From positions 1 to 26,807 of the forward strand of contig CAJVPJ010000375.1 in assembly GCA_910592205.1 (NCBI GenBank): DNA of 26,807 nucleotides, in the 5' to 3' direction. A program made the position numbers and the translations under genes. The DNA comes from Paraglomus occultum. Taxonomy: Eukaryota > Glomeromycota > Glomeromycetes > Paraglomerales > Paraglomeraceae. Under the pieces are notes generated by a model. That model had not been told where the DNA came from, did no database searches, and saw nothing but the letters and a program-made list of their open reading frames with translations. Positions 10,372 through 19,268 of this stretch are shown in pieces. Each line of letters opens with the position of its first letter. Position 1 is the first letter of the stretch.

Positions 10372-12749
10372 ATGACTGCGGGTGGGTAGAGTTTTAGTTT
10401 AGAGGGTGCGGCTTGAGTGGAGCGTACTGTAATTATTTGAAGAGTCCTGCTAACCTGCGGCCATCGGATTTGTATAGTTAACTTGGAGCTCGCAAGCGAA
10501 TTACAAGAAACAGTTATTGTAGATAAAGATGAGGATCCTGAGGAAATTAATGATATTGACTCAGACGAACAGTTTACAGCCATAAACGAGAATCCAAGTG
10601 GTATGAAATCTGTAGTAGAACTTGAATATTGAACGGTTTCTAATATAGTTATAGGCACTAGGATAGCATTCGAGCAGTATTATACTCGTCGAGTGTGCGT
10701 TACGGTCATTTTATTATGTATTCTTGTTTTCTAAGTTGTAATTCATTCTTTAAATGAGACCCAGATGGTCTTGTCGATGACATGGATGAGGACGACTTAC
10801 TCTTGGACGAGTCTTTATCACCACTGGAGAAAATTTTCTTATTTGCAAAAAGTGATTTAATTTTTCACAGGTATATCATCATGTAGTATATGTGTATGGT
10901 ATGATTTGCCGTTTTTAATCTTTGTTGGTATCCTAATATTTCAAATTGATGTTTTTTCTTAATGAGAGTGTTTATTGCGAAGGAATTACCAACGCTAATA
11001 CGAGACATTGAGATAAGCGAAGCAGTAGAGTACGTAGTACCGTTAATGAATTCTCTCGGTACTGATCCAGGCAAGTTTTACATTCATTCTATTACTACTG
11101 ATGTATTCCATCCATTTTAAGATATGAATTGCTTACGAAAGTGTCTGACATAATTATAATTCATAGAGGAGTTGGTTAAGGAAGCTTTCGCTCCAGAATT
11201 AGATAAGATTATATGGTTTTATTATTCTGTAAGTACCCAAATACTATAGCGCACTAAACGATAACATTTCACTGTCTTTGCGTGACTCGTCCCATGTACC
11301 TCCAAGTTTGTATGATTTTTTAATACCGATTCTTCCAATATAGCACTGCCCACTACGGGAATTATCACCAGAGAACGGATTACCTGAAACATCCTCAATC
11401 CCACTACGACCACAAACGCCTCTCGGCAGACCTCAGACACCCTTGGGCAGACCTCAGACGCCTCTCGGCAGACCGCTGACACCTCTTGACAGGCCTCAAA
11501 CACCTCAGACCCCCAACGAATCCTCTAACCAACTTTCTCTGCCATACCTTTCAGTGTCCGCATTCACGCCTCTCCTCCAGGCATTACTTCTCGACCAGAA
11601 TAGCAATGTATCTGCTGCTGCGCAGTCTGTCGTGTATTCACTTGTAGAGAAAATACTTGCCGGACCAGACATAAATCCCAAGGAGAAAGAATTATTGACG
11701 AAAGAGACGTTAGAAGAAGTGGTATTGGGAATCGGGAGATTGGATCAAGAGAAGAGTAAGAGAGACGATGAGGGTGACTTGGATAAAGGAGATGACAACA
11801 GTTTCGGGGGGATGAATGGCGGTGAAGAGGAAGTCGAGTTGGGGAGGATGATCATGATGACGGTGAGGAAATGACCATGCGCTTGGACGACTAGAGTCAT
11901 TTTAATTGCTAAAATTAACCGTATGTTAATTAACTTTTGCCAAAAGCTAATTGCTTCTTTGGCGAGTCTTGTTGGTCCTGAGTTATGCGTTCGGTTATTC
12001 GTGCCGGAAATGGATCGGATGATTGAGGAACCAGAATTTTATGTTCGAAGGGTAATTATTATAATGATTACAACGTGACTGTGTGGTTTTTCTGATTGAT
12101 TCATTACTTGCGTTATTCGACTCAGGAAGCAGCCTTAGCGATAGGAGGCTTGGCAAGCGTTGTCCCATTAGATGCAATAATTGACAAACTGGTAACTATT
12201 CTAATCCCCTTTACGCTTGTACCTTCTCCCTCACTCCCTATTATTTGTTGTCCTTTTCTCTCACAACATTAAAAACCCCAGACTTTGTTGATTTTGGGAT
12301 CTAAAATCAACACCTGAATATTAATATTAATAAACCAAGTTACCCATATACGACCATTTCTCAACCGATGCTATATGGCACGTCCGTCGTTCGTGTTGCT
12401 TAGTATTGCCGAAGCTGTGCTCCCGACTACCTGACGATATGAAGGCCGAGAGAGCAGTAAGAGGAATCGACCTTTTTGCGAGAGATGTCAGCAAGAGCGT
12501 GAAGTCGACAGCCGGAGAGATTATTGGAGAGTTGATTACGACGTTCCAAACGAGTGGAAAGGTTCCGGAGAGTTTAGTTCAGCATTTCCTGAGCTTAGGC
12601 CCCGGAAGAGATGCGAGTGGTGGTAGTGGAAACGCGGCGTACGGTGGTTTGGGGGCAAGAGACCCAGAGAAACCTGCACGATGTGCCTATAATTTTCCTG
12701 GTGAGTTGATAACATTCAATTCACAACACTCGTTCGACTTTATATTAAA

Positions 12750-12795
<46 letters not shown>

Positions 12796-14582
12796 TACAG
12801 CAATTGTATTGACTCTGGGTCCAAGTCGTTGGGATGATCTTAAAGAGACTTATTCATCTCTAACAAGGGATGTGCAGGTGGGTATGCAATAAGATCTTCC
12901 ATTCCTTAATAATCATTTGTTCTTCCCACTTTCGTGCAAAGATCTAACTGCTCGATTATGCATTGCACGTACCCGCTGTTTTTATAAGGTAAAAGTCCGT
13001 CGCTCATTAGCTTGCTCGCTGCATGAAATAGCCCGAGTAATCGGACCCGAGAAAACTCAACAAGATTTAATGAGAGTTTTCGCAGAATACACACACGACA
13101 TAGATGAAGTGAAATCTGGTGTCCTCAAAAACATGGTTGCATTTATTGAGTGCTTACCGGAAAGTTCTAGGAATGAATATCTTCCAGAAATTATTCGTGT
13201 ATGGAATGGCGTTGAGCATCAGTGGCGGCTCAGAGATGAAATCGCAAAGTAGGGTCAATAAGTTGGTTTCGGATTAAAACAGTAAATATGTTCTTATCTA
13301 ACCTTATTGAGTGTTGTTTTTCCATTAGGCAATTGCCTGCCTTATGTGAATTATACGATGCGCAACATGTAGTTAATCATATACTACCGCTGACCATAAG
13401 GGCTATTCAAGACAAAGTCGCAAGTGTACGAGAGACTGCAGTGGCCACGGTAAGTTCGTTATTCGTTTTGTATTTGCTAAGAAATTTCCTCCTACTAACA
13501 TACATTCCTTCCCGTATACTAGTTCTCTACTTTGTTTCGTATAGCAAAACATGATGACGCTTGTTATAACCAAGTAAGAGAACGCGTAAAACAGTTTGCA
13601 ACGGAATACAGATTTCGTGAACGAGTATCGTAAGTTCTTACTCAAAATTGAAATTACATCACGCTTCAGTAATAGGTACCTTAACCAATTCCATTACTTT
13701 GACATTAGATACGTTCAGATATGCTCGGCTTTGATGTCAAACGGTTTCCCCAATTCTGAATTCGAGACACATTTTCTGCCCATTCTAGAAACACTTGTGT
13801 CTGATCAAGTAGTGAATGTTAGAATAGCAGTGGCGAGGCTTGTGTCCGATCTCTGTCAAACAGGCAAGCCATTTAGTTTAACTTGGCGTATTCGCATTTG
13901 CCGCATTATTTTATTTTGAAACTTTTTATTCTTGTCACTATAACTTTTATTGTTCTTCTCACCTGCACTTTTATTCTCACGTACAGAAGCCTATGGAAAT
14001 ATCCAGATCATCAATTCATCCAATCCAATTCTACCTTTGATACAAACTTTATCCCGAGACACTGACGTGAACGTCCGCTTATTTGTATTTCCGTTCCTCT
14101 CACCCGAAGAACGCGAGTCTATTCTCTCGTATCTCCAGCCTCAGAGTTTTGGGTCTTATTTGTATGTAGAGAGTTCAAGAGCTAATCGACAAGTAGATAC
14201 AGATATGGATGTTGATAACGGTGATGAAGAGGAAGATGGAAGGACCGGCGATGAAGAAGAGGATGATTTTGGAGGTTTTGAGGATGTAAGGAACGAATTG
14301 GAAGAGGTGGATGTGAGAGATGGAGTAGATGTTAGAGATGAAATAGTTGAGGTGGCTGTGAGGGATGAAATAGTTGAGGTGGATGTGAGGAATGAAAAAG
14401 ACGGGGTAGATGTGAGGGATGAGAGAGATAGGGTAGTTGTGAGAGATGAAAGAGATGAAAGAAAAGAGGTGGATGTGAGAGATAAGATAGGAGATGTGGA
14501 AGTGAGAGAGGAAAGAGACGTGGTAAATGTTATAATGGCATCTTCGAATAAACTGCAAAGCATTCGCTCTGCAGACTGCTAA
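10372..14582 (+). CDS. Protein phosphatase 4 regulatory subunit 1-like HEAT-repeat protein (15 exons, 923 aa)
   Basis: Likely scaffold/regulatory subunit of Ser/Thr phosphatase PP4 (PPP4R1 type), by family. Exons: 10372-10381, 10478-10600, 10765-10870, 10967-11070, 11167-11228, 11344-11862, 11947-12051, 12126-12191, 12340-12700, 12801-12877, 12989-13248, 13329-13449, 13523-13629, 13709-13863, 13987-14582. All joins keep frame. The first exon has only 10 coding bases (Met-Thr-Ala plus one base). Order of parts: acidic N-terminus; HEAT repeats from about residue 55 (SPLEKIFLFAKSDLIFHR, LDKIIWFYYS); a Pro/Thr linker of five RPQTPLG-like heptads at about 157-191; then HEAT repeats to about 770 (TDAIWHVRRSC, KVRRSLACSLHEIARVIG, EHQWRLRDEIAKQLPALCEL, SVRETAVATFSTLF, NVRIAVARLVSDLC). 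The tail of about 130 residues is highly acidic with VDVRDE repeats. Length is near that of animal PPP4R1 (about 950 aa). Introns 4 and 14 use GC donors. The first exon and intron 14 are the least certain joins. A PP2A A-type scaffold is the alternative, but length and linker layout favour PPP4R1. Confidence 0.85.
11071..11166 (+). other. GC-AG intron 4 of the PPP4R1-type gene
   Basis: The exon ends CCAG followed by GCAAGT, a good match to the strong donor consensus of GC-AG introns. The acceptor is TCATAG. Joining gives ...TDPEELVKEAF, in frame. No GT donor at this place keeps the frame. Confidence 0.8.
11407..11511 (+). repeat. Coding minisatellite: five 21 bp units (RPQTPLG heptads)
   Basis: Five tandem 21 bp units within exon 6 encode RPQTPLG three times, then RPLTPLD and RPQTPQT. 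The array sits in the linker between the first HEAT repeats and the central HEAT block. The TP steps could be proline-directed phosphorylation sites (inference). Confidence 0.85.
12753..12796 (+). repeat. (CTTT)11 microsatellite forming the pyrimidine tract of intron 9
   Basis: Eleven uninterrupted CTTT units run to within 4 bp of exon 10 (acceptor ...CTTTACAG at 12800). The repeat therefore supplies essentially the whole polypyrimidine tract of intron 9 (12701-12800) in the PPP4R1-type gene. Confidence 0.95.
13864..13986 (+). other. GC-AG intron 14 of the PPP4R1-type gene
   Basis: The exon ends ACAG followed by GCAAGC; the acceptor is CGTACAG at 13986. The join restores frame (VSDLCQT then EAYGNIQ) and connects the last HEAT repeats with the C-terminal exon. 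Sequence conservation across this join is weaker than elsewhere, so confidence is moderate. Confidence 0.6.
14286..14522 (+). repeat. Degenerate coding repeat, V(D/E)VRDE units, in the PPP4R1-type C-terminus
   Basis: About eight imperfect units of 9-12 codons built on (G)VDVRDE(I/R)x(E/D). Purine-rich on the plus strand, with no stop codons on several frames of either strand. It makes a strongly charged, probably disordered tail after the acidic stretch DEEEDD. Confidence 0.85.
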
Positions 14583-15310
14583 TAATTAACAATGAAAGTT
14601 ACATTAATCGAGGTTTATATGTAAATGTTTGTGTTGCCATGAAAAGTTCTGTCGCCAACGGCTGATAAAGGATCACAATCGATTACCATAAATTGCACTC
14701 TGTAGATTTGAAAAGACCAAGATCAATCCCAACATCTCCCATAATACTAAATGACACGGACAACCGACAAGAGGCGGTCGTAGGGCCAGATTTGAAGGCG
14801 TTTCTCACGGAAACATATTTGCGCGTCTCTTAAATAGTAAGAACAAATTTGTTTCGCATATTTTTGGTGGAACAAATTCAATACCTTGTTTTTGGATTGA
14901 GAACGTTTCGGTTGTGCTTTGCTAAACTCTAACTTTCAATTACAAATGTCTTAGCTACAACGCGAAACATTTCGAAAAATTAATGGTGTTCAGTCAGAAG
15001 AAAAATGCGCGAGGAAGCTGATGCAGGTTATGGTCAAAGAATAGGATCTATTCCTGATAATTCCGTGGGATTATGAAATAAAATATGGAGCATATTCGTT
15101 ACGGCCAATCAATAGTTTATTGTCTTTGGTATTTTTCGTGACGCACATTCTTTAATAGATTTTAATCAACATTCTTGCCGTTACAACAGAATACGATCAT
15201 TCGCGGATAAGAACGTGACGACAATAATGGCAAGGATGATTGCTTGTGTAATTCTTCAATGTATTTTGACTTTTTTCACCATTGTTCCATTTGATCAGAT
15301 ATAGTACATA
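14583..15310. other. Intergenic region; no gene seen
   Basis: 3' flank of the PPP4R1-type gene. It includes an AATAAA at 15077-15082, about 500 bp after the stop codon and so of uncertain use. Otherwise featureless up to the Tc1/mariner left end, whose TA target copy is at 15309-15310. Confidence 0.5.
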
Positions 15311-16173
15311 CAGGGGGATACCAAAAGTATTGCAGGCTTTTATTTTTAGCTATAAAAAAATTTTTTTATTAGGACAACAGCCAATTTTATTTTATATTCA
15401 GAACTAATACTTTGGTATTTTGTATGTCCTCCATTAGCAGCGATCACAGCCTGAATTCTATTCACGATATACTTTTCCCGAAATCACTTCCCAAATCTCT
15501 CCCACTACTTCACCAACACTTGAAGGCTGAGAATTGCGTTTTCGAATTCTACCTCAACTACAAGTTCTCAATTGGGTTGAGATCAGGACTTATGTGAGCA
15601 CCTCTATATTTTAGAAATTCCCGTGCAATGTGGACGGGTGCATTGTCTTCCTGAAAATGAACTCTTTTCTGGTTTGCTGGGAAAATGCTTCGAGTGTAGG
15701 GACTGCATAAGTGGAAAGTATCTCTTTGCATACGTTTATTGATTTTAGCAGAATATATATTGGTTATTTTTGAGATCAATCTTTGCCGTTTTTGGCAGGC
15801 GATCAAGCATGGTGACCTGGTCGTTTTTTAGAAGGTTCTCCTGATTCATAAGCTGCAAGATATCTTGTAATTGTTGTAGGATAACATCCTACAACTTTTG
15901 CGATTTCTGTATTATGATGGTCTGATTTTTTGACTGCAATAATGCATTTCTTTTGTGCAGAAGTTACTTCTTTACCAAGACCCATGACGCGAAAAATTGA
16001 AAATGATAGATATTTTTAAAAACCAATTTTACGATCCGTAATAGATTAAATAAATAACAATCCATTTAAGTAATAGGCAAATATGGAATCACATGGGCAG
16101 TTCCATATTAATAAAGTTATTAAATCAGTTTAACTTTCTATTTCGACCGTGCAATACTTTTGGTACCCCCCTG
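15311..16173 (-). mobile_element. Non-autonomous Tc1/mariner transposon copy (about 863 bp)
   Basis: The left end at 15311 and the reverse complement of the right end at 16173 both begin CAGGGGG(A/G)TACC and continue AAAAGTATTGCA, giving 24 bp terminal inverted repeats with one mismatch. Both ends abut a TA dinucleotide (15309-15310 and 16174-16175), the expected Tc1/mariner target duplication. The interior carries a minus-strand transposase that is internally deleted and frameshifted. At about 0.86 kb it is shorter than autonomous Tc1 elements (about 1.3 kb or more). The near-identical TIRs suggest it could have been mobilised in trans not long ago (inference). Confidence 0.9.
15346..15985 (-). 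pseudogene. Broken Tc1-type (DDE) transposase
   Basis: From 15985 the frame reads MGLGKEVTSAQKKCI, then a helix-turn-helix (HNTEIAKVVGCYPTTITRYL) and stops after KKRPGHHA. A second frame overlapping by 4 bp from 15806 continues with FQEDNAPVHIARE (second catalytic Asp) and SPDLNPIENL (third catalytic residue, Glu), then stops. A third frame carries NRIQAVIAANGGHTKY, the family C-terminus. The central part with the first catalytic Asp is missing. Only 25 residues lie between the second and third catalytic positions instead of the 34 of DD34E enzymes, so a further 9-codon deletion is present. It cannot be an active enzyme. Confidence 0.9.
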
Positions 16174-16175
16174 TA

Positions 16176-17471
16176 CATTGCTGATAGTCAGCTTGTTCAA
16201 GGATGTGTGTGCATTGAAGCATCCAACTACCATATTATACGGTTCCTTACCATGTCACGAATTCTATCCATAAGCTCATCCCCGTCGTTGCAATTTTTCC
16301 GACTTCTATTCGAACATAGTTTCCCTGTAATGAGGTATCGTTTTAAGCATATTGGATGCTGTTTTTATTTTCTCGGCAAGTAAAGCTATTCTTTTTGTTA
16401 AACCGTGAACAAAAAATAAGTAGCGTAGCCGGAATTCTTTTTGTTGAGCTACAAAACTATTAGGGACTCGTCTCGCTTGTGTTCAAGTCTTTTCGCCGAC
16501 CTGATAGGATGGGAATTTGTTATATTGATAAATATATCAGTTACTGATTCCTCAGTCTTTCTTTCTGTATGAAAGTGACGTATTTCGCCAACATGCGGAA
16601 GTGGCTTGTAAATTGAGTAACTGCTGATGGTGTAGTACGTTTGCATGCAACATCGGAAATATGGCGTTTCTCCATAATTACATAAGGAACAATTTAAACA
16701 ATTTGTGCATTACCATACGTTAGTCTGACATTGTGGTATAGTGTGGTCTGGCGAATATTATTGCGTGATAGTCGTCAAATATTTTAAATCTTAGCTAAAA
16801 CGCGTTTCTCTAAACTTTCTTGTAACCAATAAAATGAGAATGGCTTTGGTTTACCCATTTTCAATATTGCGCGATTGAGCTGGCTATGCACATTCATGAT
16901 TGTATAATTTAATTGGTGAATACTGACATAAGTCAGCCTCAATCATAGTGTCACAATCATGCATCGGCACCGTTGTCACTGTTTAGGAACAAATAAACGT
17001 TGTTCTAATATGAAGCGTTGCATACACACAGCCTTGTCCTTGTCCAATCACGACTAATACCGCCATTTGAATGTTGATCATGTACATTGCCACCACGGCC
17101 ACATGCATGTAATGAAGCCACTTTAAGCCAGGATATTTGATATCGGAAGAGATTCTTATGCATGATCAGATTAGACGTCACTTACTATTACACACTTACA
17201 CACTTACACTGCCCAATGTCACAAACATTTTAGAAAGTTCGAATCATACAGCACTGCCACGAGAAACAGTGAAAGCCTAGCCAAGCCCGTAATGAAAGCC
17301 CCGAATTCAAATAAACAAAAAAAAAACATATGCACGCACAATATTAACAAAGTGTTAGGATGTTAGGATAATCACACACACCCCCGCCTTACGAGGCGAA
17401 GCTCATCAGACGACTCGCTCTCTATGGGAAAAGGGCGAAGCAAAAATATTCAGCACTGCCGCGCAAATAGT
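16176..17471. other. Intergenic region upstream of the secreted-protein gene
   Basis: About 1.3 kb with no supported gene. Small open frames near 16093-16383 (spanning the transposon end) and 16449-16646 have no recognisable family. A minus-strand stretch near 16240-16290 reads DELMDRIRDMVRNRI and looks coding-like, but it is bounded by stops and not identifiable. The right end is the promoter of the secreted protein. Confidence 0.45.
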
Positions 17472-17479
17472 TATAAATA
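17472..17479 (+). promoter_or_regulatory. TATA box of the secreted-protein gene
   Basis: TATAAATA lies 137 bp before the chosen ATG and about 25-40 bp before a CT-rich stretch (TCTCCTCACTTCTCTCAAG), the arrangement seen in strongly expressed fungal genes. The 5' UTR would be about 105 nt and A/C-rich. Confidence 0.65.
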
Positions 17480-17615
17480 CGACTAGACTTTCGGTGAATG
17501 TCTCCTCACTTCTCTCAAGTAAAGAAGACTTTCAATTGTGAAAACGAACAGACAGTTTAACAAAAAAACCAATCAACCAAGCAAACTCTCAACTCAATTA
17601 ATATACCAGCCAAAA

Positions 17616-18094
17616 ATGAAAGTATCAATCTTCGTCCTCTTGTTCGCTCTCTTCGCCTGCCTCGCAATTGCAGCACCAGTACCACCAGCAGGTACTGCAT
17701 ATAATAATTTTAAGGTTACCGGTCCAAACGGAACATTCAAACAATGGAGTCAGCAAGGAGTTACATGGAACGTTGACTGGAATGAACCTGGGGCTTATTC
17801 GGGCAACAAGCAAGTACATGTCGTCATCGTTGGTACCAACAACTTTTGGAAATATATTGGAAAGGTAATTTATTAAATTTCCTACACAAAAAGCCTGTTT
17901 ACACGTGATTCATAATCTGTATCCCTAACAAATTCCATAATCTTTTTTAAAAATCACAGTTCAGCTATGGCGGTGGCTACGCTCAATTCACCCTTGACGG
18001 ATCATTCACTCCCGGAAGATGGTATTATCCTTATGTGTACCGTGATGATGATAGCAACAAGGCTGCTACTGGTAACTGGTTCGGCGTAAACTAA
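17616..18094 (+). CDS. Small secreted protein, possible Kre9/Knh1-like wall domain (2 exons, 127 aa)
   Basis: Exons 17616-17864 and 17960-18094, joined by a 95 bp GT-AG intron in phase 0 (IGK then FSYGGGY). The start at 17616 (context AAAAATGAAAG) begins a classic signal peptide: Lys at position 2, a hydrophobic core VLLFALFACLAIAA, and probable cleavage before PVPPAG. An in-frame ATG at 17538 would place 26 polar residues before the signal and is rejected. The mature part of about 107 residues has no cysteine and is rich in Trp, Tyr, Gly and Asn. The pattern FKVTGPNGTF...W....V.W and a later Y..VYRDDD resembles the Ig-like Kre9/Knh1 N-terminal domain of fungal wall and secreted proteins, but that match is tentative. 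No GPI signal or Ser/Thr tail is present. A TATA box, a CT-rich start region and AATAAA suggest strong expression. It could be a wall protein or an effector. Confidence 0.85.
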
Positions 18095-19268
18095 AACGTC
18101 AGGCTTTCATCGAGAAAAAAAAATAGTTGCTAGTCTGTGATAAACGGACAATTTGTCATTATTGTCGTTCGGATTTTATTTATATATATCTGTACATGTA
18201 ACTCTAACACTGGGAAATAAAAGTGTAAATAGATTATCATATTGTTAACAAGTATTTATGTCATCACGTAACGCATGCAGTTTATTGAAACACCACATTG
18301 AATTAATGTATAGGCTGAATTATATATAGCCTCTAAATGAGCCATCTAAATGTAGTGTCGATTTGCGACTGTCGCCCGCGTACAGTATACATCTTCAATA
18401 TTAATTAGCATATACTATTTACTCCTTGCTATTTTAGAAATACATAACGTTTCACGGGACGCCTGAGTTAAAAATGCGACAATATGTCCGAGACTCTCGC
18501 GACACACTGTATCTTCACATTAAATATCTTTCAAAAGCTTTGCTTCACCTGTCTTCGATTCTTTATCACACTCTCGATTACAAAAATTCTAAAGCGGGCC
18601 AGAAAAACATACTAATGAGAAACGTTTCTCCTTCATACGCAATGTATGTACGCTCTATGGAACAAGTATTACTGTACGTTTGGGTTTCCTTTTAACAAAT
18701 ACCAAGACCAACGCGGGGTTCAGTTGGCGTAAGGATTGTTTATTTTCGAGGCCGCGTCGACCAACCACACGACGAAATATGCCTAACTGCGATGAACCCT
18801 TTATTATTAGGGCATGCTAACACCGATGGCTGGTTGTTACTATTAGCTATAACTCATTAAAGTAAACTGAATGTTACTGTTTAACTACAGAATAACTTGG
18901 ATATATAAAGTTAAAACTGAGTTCGATTTAATTAAACGGATTAATGCTCAGCTTACACCTTACTGGAGGATCCATACTGAAATGAGTAAATAGTATATAT
19001 CGGAAGACAGCTGGGTAATAAAGCTTTGTTGGCGTTTGGCGAGTATGCCCCCCAAAGAAACTACCTAGATTGTTAGTATATTACTCGATTGTCTTTCATC
19101 CAAATTATGTACATTCCCCATGGTATTCAAACAAAGGTTTTTGTAAGAAGTGATCATACTTGTAATACAAGTAGTGGTATATTAAGCATCTATTTGATAT
19201 ACACGTGATTGTTTTTCTTGCTTAGTATACATTGTTTTGCACATCGACTTAATCAACAGACTACTCGT
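18095..19268. other. Convergent intergenic region between the secreted-protein gene and GLDC
   Basis: About 1.2 kb with both 3' flanks. The only supported element is the poly(A) signal at 18216-18221. A 73-codon open frame at 18474-18695 shows no family resemblance. Confidence 0.5.
18216..18221 (+). terminator. Poly(A) signal of the secreted-protein gene
   Basis: AATAAA followed by AGTGTAAAT, about 120 bp after the stop codon at 18092-18094, preceded by a T-rich and TATATA-containing stretch typical of fungal 3' ends. Confidence 0.6.

Noticed and set aside
11843-11893. Alternative frame at the end of exon 6 giving DDHDDGEEMTMRLDD
   Set aside because: The GT donor at 11863 in the main frame joins in phase to LIASLASLVGPE; the acidic alternative ends at a stop and joins nothing.
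12191-12340. Possible frameshift or missing HEAT segment between exons 8 and 9 of the PPP4R1-type gene
   Set aside because: Starting exon 9 at 12340 after a CCAAG acceptor recovers LPIYDHFSTDAIWHVRRSC in frame, so no frameshift is needed.
14156-14563. Long Ser/Thr-rich open frame on the minus strand (135 codons)
   Set aside because: It is the antisense reading of the VDVRDE repeat in the PPP4R1-type gene; the repeat lacks stops on several frames and this explains the open frame.
16093-16383. 96-codon open frame across the transposon right end
   Set aside because: It runs from inside the Tc1/mariner terminal region into flanking DNA and shows no domain.
18474-18695. 73-codon open frame between the secreted-protein and P-protein genes
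   Set aside because: No family match, no codon pattern and no splice-linked continuation.
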